A program made the position numbers and the translations under genes. 38,238 nucleotides of DNA from Spirochaetales bacterium (lineage in GTDB: Bacteria > Spirochaetota > Spirochaetia > Treponematales > Treponemataceae): contig JAUNWH010000025.1 in assembly GCA_030540405.1 (NCBI GenBank), forward strand, positions 1 through 38,238. The letters run 5' to 3'. Shown piece by piece: positions 8,601-16,003 of this stretch. The notes below the pieces were generated by a model. It worked only from the letters and a program-made list of their open reading frames with translations. It was not told where the DNA came from and ran no database searches. Each line of letters starts with the position of its first letter. Positions within the stretch are counted from its first letter, which is position 1.

Positions 8601-9489
8601 TATTTGAACAAAAATCCTGCGCAGTTATAGAAAAAGAATTCGCATTTCCTTCATCTAAAAAATCAAATGAAAAATTATTTCTGTTTTCTGTAAAATCATT
8701 TTTTTCAACTAATTCTTTTAATTCATTTACAAAAGCATTCTTTTCATCAGCGTCATTTAAAAGTAATTTTAAATTTTCAAACTGCGATTTTATAGAATTT
8801 TCATTTTCATCAAAAAAAGAATTCCAGGTTTCAAGTATCTGTTGCTTTTGTATTTGAAAATTATCCGAAAAAAAGTTTTTTCTTGTAGCAACAGAAGTAC
8901 ATTCCAAAACTGGAGCAGCAAAATAACTCGCAGCAAAATCTTCAATTTTTCCGGGCATATAATAAACGTTAAAGCATTCTTCTGTTCTATGCTTTAAAAC
9001 AAATGGAAGGGCAGCATCTTCAACAGCACGGTCGCAAGATGAAGAACCCGTTGTAAAATCAGGACGAATTCCATAGCGGCTAGCAGCAATTCTTACAAGA
9101 GAACCACTGTAAGCATCAAGAGTTTGAATCTTGGCATCTGCAAATTCATCTAATGCTCTTTTTGCAAGTTCTACCTGCTTTGGATATTTTTCCTTATCAA
9201 GAAATTTCACAAACGCATTAAGTTTCTTATATATTCGATCATAAATTTCAGAAGCAGCCTCTTTTGTAAAAGTAAGAGCCAGAATATTTTTTACATGTAT
9301 GTTTTCATCAGTCATAAGTAAAAAAGCATAACGCAAAGCAAGAACATCTGTTTTTCCAGAACCAGCTCCAGCGGAAACAACTGCATTATCTTTTTTTGTT
9401 ATTGCTTTAATCTGAAAAACATCAGGCGACTTTGAGTTAGCAGGATTTTCAGTTAAAGGCTCAGTTAAAAAATCATAATCAATGCTCAT
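5692..9489 (-). CDS. addA: AddA/RecB-type ATP-dependent helicase-nuclease
   Basis: A 1265-aa UvrD-family helicase fused to a RecB-type nuclease. It is the motor and 5'-strand nuclease subunit that processes double-strand breaks for RecA loading. Seen: Q motif (Q26), Walker A GAGSGKT (41-47), TFTKEAA, DEFQD (401-405), VGDEKQSIYKFRGAD (451-465), NYRS, TIHQSKGLQFKHV and VAITRAEEDVYLVG. The C-terminal PD-(D/E)xK site has D1197 (GSMD), D1211 and K1213 (VDYK). The start ATG overlaps the addB stop by 4 bp (ATGA), so translation is probably coupled. It is called AddA rather than RecB because the partner carries the AddB iron-sulfur cysteines. Confidence 0.9.
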   Translation of the reverse strand: MSIDYDFLTEPLTENPANSKSPDVFQIKAITKKDNAVVSAGAGSGKTDVLALRYAFLLMTDENIHVKNILALTFTKEAASEIYDRIYKKLNAFVKFLDKEKYPKQVELAKRALDEFADAKIQTLDAYSGSLVRIAASRYGIRPDFTTGSSSCDRAVEDAALPFVLKHRTEECFNVYYMPGKIEDFAASYFAAPVLECTSVATRKNFFSDNFQIQKQQILETWNSFFDENENSIKSQFENLKLLLNDADEKNAFVNELKELVEKNDFTENRNNFSFDFLDEGNANSFSITAQDFCSNINSICSISMNKGGVKEPVKDIKEIIKRIRESISIVVSVVNFIKNFSAQKRMFELLDEFLEEVNNTKRISGNLSFKDVGDLALRILIEQPDIRKQQKNLIKKIMIDEFQDNNKKNKELLFLISENNGKELLIEDKTEAEFFAGLENNISAEKLFFVGDEKQSIYKFRGADVSVFNQLKKSLKDNSGSEENVNLNMTNNYRSSVTLLYSFNLMFGNCDDKRPLNETEIPSLFYSEENGIADVKSYEAEYKHNALKKNEIPASVDASNVPIHLCLLNTGENEDGNNFANFVNYGKCLSEKETEAYFIARKIYELSKKDSNFNNYAILDNSRLGRFYLQRYLSLFNIPYTVDRQTNVFSEGIVNDFYSFLRFCVYPSDSNAFAAFLSSPFAGISMQGVQNILSASVKKTKNSEIIFSAFEENDELSLSETDLKKYLAAKSFYEELREDILSQSLTKSLELLWYKTGYYFETILNRNLSLYSEQFDLLYETARQAENEGKSISWFVDQLGIAKKKEISSYMNDENVELDLKEISYPLEKSDAVKIMTIHQSKGLQFKHVFVIGIWGNPKTQITGTFFFDEDGFDENNATGVSLCALGEGGNYFSVRQKEDSALRELAEQKRKIYVAITRAEEDVYLVGTLSRSKELKKFDESDNAEKKYDGSLSLMHKLCRFYYEKELYIDNDFSFKSYCDEPVFNKNGAPFDFIKINPVSTKVRADDKMSLDELRQKKIELFSSFYDKAPFEKDIDFPQEFLDKTQTPSGLEKLPPKTTVKIDSALKINEEYSSIDFVLKPASDILEDNEEDSASAEFNYADFGKLAHSYLECFVFTGNLLNAENFVDRIVAKKLSENQKAKEILLKTIVSMCEAFKQSDLGKKVADAKRSSRLCKAENKFKFLMNDTIFTGSMDLIFQDSDEKLFIVDYKTDRVAKPELYIEQLSCYRKAASEIFHVDTKDIKTFLYYLRYDKEIDISDYTV

Positions 9490-12365
9490 AAAATTTCCTT
9501 TTTTGCAATATTAAATGATGTTCTGCAAATTGAGTTAAGTCCGCACTTCATGCAGTCTTTGTAAACATTTACACCATGCTCTTTGTCAGCTTGAAAATTC
9601 TTAGGCTCAAAATCAAATTCAGCAGATTTTTCATAAAAATACTCTGCAAAAATTTCAAACTCAGTCAAAGTTTTTTCAAAGCCATCTCTGTCTGTGTTAC
9701 GGCTTCTTGCATTCGGCACTTTTGAAATAATCTGCACAACATCAAAGTTGTCTGCGGAATCCTTTTTTATCTTGTAAAACATAGCAGAACAAACTTTCAT
9801 TTCGTTGCTTTCCAAAAGCTTTACGTATGAAGCCATTTGAAAGTCCCCTAAAGACGGAATTGAATCAGCATTAAAAACACAGTCTTTTATAGAAGGCACA
9901 GAACCAGTTTTATAGTCAATTATAAACAGTTCGTCAGGCTCATCAGGATTTAAAAGCGCGCAGTCAATCTTTCCAAAGAAATCAAATTGTCCTGAACTGC
10001 ATGGAACTTCTTTTTCAATCTCAACCCCTTCAATAAAATATCCGCCAAAGTTCTTGCTTCCTTTTTTATCGGAATAATCTGGCAACGCACAAAACTGCTT
10101 GAAAAATAAAAATACATTTTTACAAATAAGTTCTTTCTGGCTTTCAATAATTTTAAGAGCAAGCGGACTTCTTGAAAACCCTGAACGAAGTTTAGCTTCA
10201 TCAAAGGAAGAATAAATCAGTTGCTCTATCTGCCCAGAAGTTTCTTCACTGAATACTGGAATCTTTCCTTTATAAATTCCATTTTTATCTTGAAAGTTTT
10301 TACATACAAGCTCAATTATTTTATGAATAAGAACGCCAGCCTCATAGTTTTTTATAAGGTCCACATCTAAAGAATCTTCTTTTAAACTTAAAACTTTTGT
10401 AAAAATAAATTTTCTTGGACAAGGAAAAAAACTTTTTAATTCTGTCTGAGAAATCTTTACTTTTTCAGGATTTGAATTTTTTCCTTTATCTCTTAGTTCG
10501 GCATTGATTTTATTTTTTAGTGAATCAGATATACAAGAAGAATTGCCGAAAGCAAAAACATTTTTCCAGTTATAAAAAGATTTCTGCTGCATTTCTGAAA
10601 AAACACGTTCCGAAACAACTCCATCTTTAAAATCGTTTTTTTCATTATTAATAAAATCAAATTGCTCAAGAGTTTTTTCATCTGCTTGCTCATAAGACTC
10701 AAGCGCAGTATGCATAATTGAAGAACCAGAAAATGACTTTTTTGACGCAGAAAAAAACACATGCTTATTTTTTAATGTTCTTTGTTGACTGCAATAGAGT
10801 TTTATAAAATCAACAGAAGCGTCTTTTTCGTTTAAATCAAGCAACGCACGCTTTTCAACATCATTTATAAACCCAAGTTTTCTAAAAGGAACTGAAATAT
10901 CTCTTTGGGTTGCATTTATTACAAACTGATATTCAAAATCCGCGCAAACAGAAAGTCTATAAGGGAAAATATTAACTCCATATTTCTTTTCATTAGGCGT
11001 ATAAGTCTTCTGGTTAATTTCATTTATAAAAAAATCAAAGGCAGAATTTAATTTGTAATTTATTTTTGAAAGATAATCATGCTCAATGGACACAAAATTA
11101 TTTAAATCAGTAATTATTCGTCCTAGGATTTTATCAGTTGTCTTGTAACGCTCTTCATTAAATTTTTTTTCATCGATAAATTTGCTTTTAAAATTGTCCC
11201 ATGCAAATTTCAGTTTTTGAAAACTAGATGCATTTTCAAATTGCAAAACAGAGTCTTTGATTTTTAAATAAAATTCTCTCTCTGTGCTTCCATCATCAAG
11301 TGAAGAAAGCCATATATTCTTGATAGATTCAACTTCTTCATAGCTGCATACACATCTTTTTTCATTTCCTGCTCTTACAAGACGCTCATTTAAATCAAAA
11401 TTTTTCCACGGAATGTATCCATCAAGCAAAAACGAACGCACGCTGTCATAAGAAAAGTTAGAAGAAGCGCAGTCTTTTATTTTTTGAAAAATATCTCCGC
11501 CGCAATTCTTTGTATATGGAACTCCAGCACGTACAGTGAACGGAACAGAATAAATTGACAGTTCTCTTTCCAAATAAGGCCTGATATTTTCCAAGTCAGG
11601 AACATTGACAGCCACTGTACGCAAGTCAATTTTTTCAAGATGCAACTGCCTAAGTCTAAGAGCAAGCATTCTAATTTCCTTTCGCGCATCATTATAAAAA
11701 ACACAATTGCCGCTCTGCGCATTCTTGGGAATACAAACCAATGTTACATTTTCTTCCGCACAAAGAATATTCTGAAATTCCGCAAAGTCTTCAAGAATCT
11801 CTGGATAAAAAATAAAAATTCGCTTTTCATTCTTCTTGAAATTTGAATCTAAATAAGAAGGCTCATAAAAACTGTTCTGCGTCAGAAATTCTTTGTAAAG
11901 CTCAAAAAGTTTTTTGTAGTCATTATCTTCATCATCAGGAATTTTTCCTGCGGCGCAATACTTTTCAAACTGCTCATTCCAAAGTTTTAATGAAGGAAGA
12001 ATCTTTGCAATCCAATCTGTAAAACTAAAAACATTATCCTTGAACTCTGGTGCAGAAGAAACAATTCTTTTAAAGAAATGCTTCTCATTGTTTTCTGAAA
12101 GGATTTTTTGAACAAAAACTTTTCGCACAACAGGAGGAATACAAATAAGATTTTCGTCAGCAGCCTTTAAATAATCAGATTTAAATTTATCCCATGCCGT
12201 AAACTGATCAAGATTAAAAGCCCGCACACCAGACTCATCCGGATTTTTTACAGTCCAATTTATCCAGCTTGTCTGAACAACATCAGTAGGAAAAACAAAA
12301 AGTGAATCTATATTCTTTATATTAGTCGCAATGACTTCTGAAATCTTTTCTTCACTAAAATTCAT
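9486..12365 (-). CDS. addB: AddB-like nuclease subunit with Fe-S cysteines
   Basis: This 959-aa protein is the partner of AddA. The C-terminal PD-(D/E)xK nuclease shows D801 (GKID), D817 and K819 (IDYK). It is framed by C649 (FFPCPRK) and C938, C941 and C947 (CxxCx5C), the exact arrangement that holds the 4Fe-4S cluster in AddB. In B. subtilis AddB this nuclease cuts one strand while AddA cuts the other. The N-terminal half should be an inactivated helicase fold. There is no Walker A; the equivalent region reads FVFPTDVVQTSW. No Shine-Dalgarno sequence precedes ATG 12365, and an extended -10 lies 8 nt upstream. The name rests on motifs and on the addA neighbour, since overall similarity is low in this family. 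Confidence 0.82.
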   Translation of the reverse strand: MNFSEEKISEVIATNIKNIDSLFVFPTDVVQTSWINWTVKNPDESGVRAFNLDQFTAWDKFKSDYLKAADENLICIPPVVRKVFVQKILSENNEKHFFKRIVSSAPEFKDNVFSFTDWIAKILPSLKLWNEQFEKYCAAGKIPDDEDNDYKKLFELYKEFLTQNSFYEPSYLDSNFKKNEKRIFIFYPEILEDFAEFQNILCAEENVTLVCIPKNAQSGNCVFYNDARKEIRMLALRLRQLHLEKIDLRTVAVNVPDLENIRPYLERELSIYSVPFTVRAGVPYTKNCGGDIFQKIKDCASSNFSYDSVRSFLLDGYIPWKNFDLNERLVRAGNEKRCVCSYEEVESIKNIWLSSLDDGSTEREFYLKIKDSVLQFENASSFQKLKFAWDNFKSKFIDEKKFNEERYKTTDKILGRIITDLNNFVSIEHDYLSKINYKLNSAFDFFINEINQKTYTPNEKKYGVNIFPYRLSVCADFEYQFVINATQRDISVPFRKLGFINDVEKRALLDLNEKDASVDFIKLYCSQQRTLKNKHVFFSASKKSFSGSSIMHTALESYEQADEKTLEQFDFINNEKNDFKDGVVSERVFSEMQQKSFYNWKNVFAFGNSSCISDSLKNKINAELRDKGKNSNPEKVKISQTELKSFFPCPRKFIFTKVLSLKEDSLDVDLIKNYEAGVLIHKIIELVCKNFQDKNGIYKGKIPVFSEETSGQIEQLIYSSFDEAKLRSGFSRSPLALKIIESQKELICKNVFLFFKQFCALPDYSDKKGSKNFGGYFIEGVEIEKEVPCSSGQFDFFGKIDCALLNPDEPDELFIIDYKTGSVPSIKDCVFNADSIPSLGDFQMASYVKLLESNEMKVCSAMFYKIKKDSADNFDVVQIISKVPNARSRNTDRDGFEKTLTEFEIFAEYFYEKSAEFDFEPKNFQADKEHGVNVYKDCMKCGLNSICRTSFNIAKKEIL

Positions 12366-12373
12366 AGACTAAT

Positions 12374-12382
12374 AATATAGCA
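12374..12382 (-). promoter_or_regulatory. Extended -10 element for addBA, probably leaderless
   Basis: Read on the minus strand: TGC followed by TATATT (12379-12374), then 8 nt to ATG 12365. A TGn-extended -10 can act without a good -35. TTGTCT lies 20 nt upstream of the hexamer. Transcription would begin at or within a base or two of the start codon. Confidence 0.45.
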
Positions 12383-12454
12383 CATAATTTCTTATTTTTA
12401 GACAAAAATTAGATTTTCGTAGAAGTTTTTTTCAATAAAGTGTTTTTTTTTTAC

Positions 12455-12601
12455 TAGCCCAAACTTCGAGTTTTGATAAGAACAGTAATTTAAGTGTCAT
12501 TCCCGTGCTACGACACGGGAATCTGTTGGAAATTTTCAATAGATTATCGGGTCAAGCCCGATAATGACATTAAATTATAAAACTCGAAATTAAGGTTACT
12601 A
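12455..12601. repeat. Dispersed palindromic repeat, copy A (147 bp)
   Basis: A terminal-inverted-repeat element. The left end is TAGCCCAAACTTCGAGTTTT. The right end, read inward on the minus strand, is TAGTAACCTTAATTTCGAG then TTTT. The core contains two hairpins: CATTCCCGTG with CACGGGAATC, and GATTATCGGG with CCCGATAATGAC. It has no coding capacity, which resembles a MITE or bacterial palindromic repeat. It matches copy B at 13569 in length, but with the core inverted. Confidence 0.85.
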
Positions 12602-12620
12602 AAAAAATAAATGCATTACA

Positions 12621-12665
12621 AAATAAAACAGACTGCCTAAAGGATTGTTCTAATTAGACAGTCTG
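12621..12665 (-). terminator. Terminator of the 103-aa gene operon
   Basis: On the minus strand a 12-bp stem (12654-12665 with 12629-12640, one G-U pair) is followed by TTTTATTT at 12628-12621. It starts 22 nt after the stop codon of the 103-aa gene and ends just before repeat copy A. Confidence 0.8.
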
Positions 12666-12686
12666 CTGCTTAGTTTTAAATAACCG

Positions 12687-12998
12687 CTATTTCTTGCCAG
12701 CTATTCCAAATTCCTGCCATCCCGTCTGTGGAATAGTCAGCTTTACACGCTTTCTTGCATCCCTGATACGTAAATCCAGTCTTCTAGTTTCTTCGGCAAT
12801 GTCCAAAGTACAAGTTTTTAGATCAGACTTAAGTTTTTCCTGCTTGCTGTCAAGATTCTGAAGATTTGCAACAATGCTATCAAGTTCCAAAGCATTCTCT
12901 TCTCCTAAGCTTACACTTGCAAGCTCCTCTTTGTGAGCCTTAATGCCAGCCGACATCAGCCGTGCGTCGCTCATTTTCTGTGCAAACGTATTGCCCAT
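12687..12998 (-). CDS. Unrecognised 103-aa coiled-coil protein
   Basis: I do not recognise this protein. It is short, charged and predicted almost fully helical. Residues about 20-85 show heptad-like leucine spacing (ENALELDSIVANLQNLDSK, EKLKSDLKT), consistent with a coiled coil. A conserved-looking tail reads KLTIPQTGWQEFGIAGKK. There is no signal peptide, membrane segment or cysteine pair beyond one Cys. ATG 12998 has AGGAGA at 13005-13010. A 33-codon ORF with an excellent ribosome-binding site lies 53 nt upstream on the same strand, and a strong terminator follows, so the two form a small operon. The whole unit sits between inverted repeat copies A and B. Confidence 0.75.
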   Translation of the reverse strand: MGNTFAQKMSDARLMSAGIKAHKEELASVSLGEENALELDSIVANLQNLDSKQEKLKSDLKTCTLDIAEETRRLDLRIRDARKRVKLTIPQTGWQEFGIAGKK

Positions 12999-13010
12999 TG
13001 TTCTTCTCCT

Positions 13011-13055
13011 TTAAAAAATTAAGACAAAGACCTCTCTTTAGAATTAATTTTTTAA
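13011..13055 (-). repeat. Perfect 12-bp inverted repeat between the two small genes
   Basis: TTAAAAAATTAA (13011-13022) and TTAATTTTTTAA (13044-13055) are exact reverse complements. The pair spans the stop codon of the 33-aa ORF and abuts the ribosome-binding site of the 103-aa gene. In mRNA the hairpin could gate access to that site or couple the two genes. It is AT-only, hence weak. Confidence 0.55.
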
Positions 13056-13153
13056 GCCGCTCCGAAAAATATTTTACGAAGCATAAGTTGATAAATAGTT
13101 TGCAACGCAAACTTCAAAGTATAAAAATCAACAGAAGTTCTGCCAATTTCCAT
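13052..13153 (-). CDS. Candidate small protein of 33 aa
   Basis: The ORF runs from ATG 13153 to TAA at 13052. It begins MEIGRTSVDFYTLKFALQ and ends with MLRKIFFGAA. AAGGAGAG (13157-13164) lies 5 nt before the ATG when counted from AGGAG, one of the best ribosome-binding sites in the window; this is the main support. The peptide is amphipathic with a hydrophobic, aromatic second half and might contact membrane. I recognise no family. It could instead be a leader peptide controlling the 103-aa gene through the inverted repeat at 13011-13055. Confidence 0.5.
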   Translation of the reverse strand: MEIGRTSVDFYTLKFALQTIYQLMLRKIFFGAA

Positions 13154-13359
13154 TTACTCTCCTTTTTTAGATTTCAACCTAGAAACCAATAATAAAAAGG
13201 TAAAAAAACTTTTAGGAATTTTCAAGGAAAAATCAAAATTTATTTAAAAAAGCAGTTAAAAATTGCAAAATAAAAAAATCTGCAATAAAAAAGCCAATTG
13301 CAGCTCAAACTAAAGAATAATTATCTGAATTTTCAAAAGAATTAACTATTTTAAAAGCC
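13154..13359. other. A-rich non-coding stretch
   Basis: No convincing gene. Long A- and T-runs dominate. A weak 6-bp hairpin, ATTGCA (13262-13267) with TGCAAT (13281-13286), is followed on the minus strand by a T-run and might end a minus-strand transcript coming from the array. Only an isolated -10-like TATTAT (minus, 13194-13189) precedes the small operon. A possible additional degenerate array unit lies at about 13339-13359. Confidence 0.4.
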
Positions 13360-13570
13360 AAAACACTTTGACCTTTATTAAAAACACTTGTTCCCAGCTC
13401 AAACTCATCTGTTTTTTAAAGAAAAATACTTATTTTTAGTGTAGAACTAGATGTCTTTTCTATAAAAACACATGAATTTCCTCAAAAAACATCTATTTTT
13501 AGAGCCAAAACACATATATTTAGTCATAAACTAGATGTTTTTTATACAGATACAAGTATTTTTTCTAATA
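13360..13570. repeat. Degenerate array of ten ~21-bp units with alternating A- and T-tracts
   Basis: Units begin at 13360, 13381, 13401, 13422, 13445, 13464, 13485, 13507, 13528 and 13549, so the spacing is 19-23 nt with a mean of 21. The approximate consensus is AAAACACATSTATTTTTAG. Recurring cores are ACATCTATTTTTAG, CTAGATGT (twice) and ACACATRTAT. In the better-preserved units (13401 on) A-tracts and T-tracts alternate about every 10-11 bp, in phase with the helix, which predicts intrinsic curvature. No open frame spans the array. It lies upstream of the 33/103-aa operon and runs straight into repeat copy B. Adjacent units share only part of the consensus, so a plain tandem-repeat finder could miss it. 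Confidence 0.65.
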
Positions 13571-13715
13571 GCCCAAACTTCGAGTTTTATGATTTTATGT
13601 CATTATCGGGCTTGACCCGATAATCTATTGAGAATTTCCAACAGATTTCCGTGTCGTAGCACTGTAATGACACTTTAATTACTGTTCTTATCAAAACTCA
13701 AAATTAATGGGCATA
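13569..13715. repeat. Dispersed palindromic repeat, copy B (147 bp, core inverted)
   Basis: The left 20 bp are identical to copy A (TAGCCCAAACTTCGAGTTTT). From there on the core is the reverse complement of copy A's core, including the arm GATAAGAACAGTAATT, which here lies at the right. The switch occurs at the CGAGTTTT terminal inverted repeats. One hairpin has decayed (TTTCCGTG with CACTGTAATG). Confidence 0.85.
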
Positions 13716-13723
13716 AATTACAA

Positions 13724-13757
13724 AAGCCGGAAAACAAACAATATCATTTTCCAGCTT
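13724..13757 (-). terminator. Terminator of the chemoreceptor gene
   Basis: On the minus strand AAGCTGGAAAA (13757-13747) pairs with TTTTCCGGCTT (13734-13724) in an 11-bp stem with one G-U pair. It is followed by TTGTAATTT, a modest U-tract. It begins 37 nt after the gene's stop codon. Confidence 0.65.
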
Positions 13758-13793
13758 AAGCAAATTATTCAGCAATAAAGTTTCTATATTTTT

Positions 13794-15854
13794 CTATACT
13801 TTGAACAAATCGACTTCATCACCAAGTTTCTTTATAGAGTGAGCCATAAGATTAGAAATTCCAGACAAAGCATTTCCAGTTTCATTTATTTTTCTTGCGC
13901 CGGCAGACATTTCACTCATTCCTTGTTTCATGCTCAATGTAGAATCTTGCAAAGTTTTTATCTCATTTAGAATAGCCTTGCCGCCCTCTGACATCTGTTT
14001 GGACGATTCTCTTACCTGCACAGTACTGTCATTCATCTGTGTAAGAGCAAGGGAAATTTGACGAGATCCTTCTCCTTGTTCCTGCATAGCATTTTTTATT
14101 TGTGATACAAGATTATTTGTTTCCACCATTTCATTTGAAACAGCAGAAAAAGTTTCGGATGCAATTTTTGAGGCGGAAACAATCTCTTCAATTCCATCAG
14201 TTATTTTTTTCAGCTGGTCTCCAATTGTCTTTGACTGTTCAGATGAAGTTTCAGAAAGCTTGCGGATTTCGTCTGCAACAACGCTAAAACCTTTTCCAGC
14301 TTCACCTGCGTGGGCGGCTTCAATTGCTGCATTCATGGCAAGAAGATTTGTCTGTTCCGCAATGCTTGAAATAACGGCATTTGCTTCCTGCAAAGACTGA
14401 GACTCGCTTGCAATGACAAGAATTCTTGAATTCACATCATCCTGCTTCTGCACGCCTTCAGAAGACTTCTGCTCAAGGCTTTCAAAAGAAGAAGCCATTT
14501 TTCCAACAGAAGAATTTACAGAATTTATGTTGCCAATCATCTGCTCAACAGCAGCGGACGCTTCTGTAACACAGGCAGACTGGCTTTCAATCATATTATT
14601 AAGATTGTCAATTCCAATAGAAATTTTATCAAGAACATTTGTTGTCTGATCCACACTTTCGGAATTGCTGTTTATGCCACTTTCAACATTCTTGATATTT
14701 GAAATTATCTGGCTTATAGAAGTAGCTGTATCCTGTGTTCCAGCATCCAAATCAGAACCTACTTTTAGAAGCTCGTCCTTCAGCTGTTTTATAACAAGAA
14801 TTATGTTTTGCAGTTTTTCCATAAAGGTATTGAAACTGATTATAATTCCACCTATTTCGTCATTGCTCTTTTTCTTAAGTTCAATTCGCTTGGTCAAATC
14901 AGCATTTCCTGAAGCAATTTTATTTATAGACTGCTCAAGAACAATAAGAGGCTGCGTCTTTCGGACTAAATTGACAATTACTCCAGAAATTACAGCAATT
15001 CCAATAACAAAGTTTGAAATAACTATAATGGAAACAATTTTCCTAAAAATGCTAAGAACTTCCGACTCGGAAATAACTATGCAGTTGCGCCAGCCAGTTC
15101 CTTCGACAATGGAATAAAAAAGATAATATCTTCCGTTAGCAGTATTTATAATACCGTTTCCATTTACACTTGAACTAGAAAGAATTTTCTTTGCATCTTC
15201 TGTTGAAAAAAGCTTATCAACCTCTTTTGAATCCCCGGAAGAAGCTATCATAAGCCCATTTCCAGAAACAAGTACAGAAACTCCAGTATTTCCAAGTTCC
15301 GTATTTTCTACAAAACGGCTTAAACGTTCCGAAGTTGTTACTCCAGAGAAAAATCCAATTGTCTTCCCGTTGAGGTTAACAGCACGGTTTATATGAATAA
15401 CTAATTTTCCAGAAACTTTAGAAGGGCTAGGATTATCTACAAATGAATCAGCTCCACTCTGCATTATCGCTTTAAAATAATCACGGTCTGTTACAACTGT
15501 GTGAGTTCCCATATCAGATTTAAAGTTTCCATCTTGATCAACAAAAGCTACATAATCAAACCAAGACCTTCTTAAATATGAATGGCTCTGCAGCCAAGAA
15601 ACTATTTCAGCAGGATTTTCAGTTTTGCAAACATCGGCATTGACATACACATCCATTCCGATCTTAGATTTTTCAAGAACTGAAGATATTTCAGAAGAAT
15701 AAGACCTTGCAAGCTCTGAATACTTAGAATAGGCATCTTCCAGCAAGTCTTTCCTTGTTAAATTTACAATAACAACAAGCTGAACGGCAACTAAAAACAT
15801 TATAATAAGAGATGTCTGAATTCCGATTGAAACTGAAAGTTTTCCTTTTTTCAT
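13794..15854 (-). CDS. Methyl-accepting chemotaxis protein with Cache sensor
   Basis: A 686-aa transmembrane chemoreceptor that would control CheA through CheW. Order: TM1 (about 12-32), a periplasmic double-Cache-like domain (about 35-265, with [17 protein letters not shown] and [10 protein letters not shown]), TM2 (about 272-297), HAMP (about 298-350), and a long signalling coiled coil. The hairpin tip reads [20 protein letters not shown] then [16 protein letters not shown]. Double-Cache domains commonly bind amino acids or other small molecules, but the ligand cannot be read from sequence. ATG 15854 has AGGTG upstream. The gene is monocistronic between its own promoter and terminator. No che genes are nearby, as is common for spirochaete receptors. 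Confidence 0.93.
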   Translation of the reverse strand: MKKGKLSVSIGIQTSLIIMFLVAVQLVVIVNLTRKDLLEDAYSKYSELARSYSSEISSVLEKSKIGMDVYVNADVCKTENPAEIVSWLQSHSYLRRSWFDYVAFVDQDGNFKSDMGTHTVVTDRDYFKAIMQSGADSFVDNPSPSKVSGKLVIHINRAVNLNGKTIGFFSGVTTSERLSRFVENTELGNTGVSVLVSGNGLMIASSGDSKEVDKLFSTEDAKKILSSSSVNGNGIINTANGRYYLFYSIVEGTGWRNCIVISESEVLSIFRKIVSIIVISNFVIGIAVISGVIVNLVRKTQPLIVLEQSINKIASGNADLTKRIELKKKSNDEIGGIIISFNTFMEKLQNIILVIKQLKDELLKVGSDLDAGTQDTATSISQIISNIKNVESGINSNSESVDQTTNVLDKISIGIDNLNNMIESQSACVTEASAAVEQMIGNINSVNSSVGKMASSFESLEQKSSEGVQKQDDVNSRILVIASESQSLQEANAVISSIAEQTNLLAMNAAIEAAHAGEAGKGFSVVADEIRKLSETSSEQSKTIGDQLKKITDGIEEIVSASKIASETFSAVSNEMVETNNLVSQIKNAMQEQGEGSRQISLALTQMNDSTVQVRESSKQMSEGGKAILNEIKTLQDSTLSMKQGMSEMSAGARKINETGNALSGISNLMAHSIKKLGDEVDLFKV

Positions 15855-15888
15855 ATTTTCACCTATAAAATATTCCTATATGTTATAT

Positions 15889-15917
15889 ATTATAAACCTA
15901 TATCGGTAAAAAATCAA
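15889..15917 (-). promoter_or_regulatory. Chemoreceptor promoter
   Basis: On the minus strand TTGATT (15917-15912), 17 nt, then TATAAT (15894-15889). The predicted start near 15882 gives a leader of about 28 nt. Confidence 0.7.
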
Positions 15918-15957
15918 AAAATTCAATACCATGGAATGCTATTGTTTTTATTTGAAT

Positions 15958-15986
15958 TTGTCTTTTTATCTAAAATTTAGTATTAT
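15958..15986 (+). promoter_or_regulatory. Promoter of the CobW-type GTPase gene
   Basis: TTGTCT (15958-15963), 17 nt, then TATTAT (15981-15986). The predicted start near 15993 gives a long leader of about 170 nt that contains three hairpins. Confidence 0.6.
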
Positions 15987-16003
15987 CTTTTACACAAAGG
16001 AAG

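Noticed and set aside
8345..8857. 170-codon plus-strand frame opposite addA
   Set aside because: Antisense shadow of a well-supported helicase gene. It is very rich in Phe, Ser and Lys, with no family resemblance.
13360..13570. CRISPR or guide-RNA array
   Set aside because: Units are ~21 bp and degenerate throughout. There are no constant repeats alternating with unique spacers, and no cas or related effector gene is in the window.
13360..13570. Plasmid iteron origin
   Set aside because: Iterons are usually near-identical and sit beside a rep gene. Here the units are degenerate and no replication initiator gene is visible.
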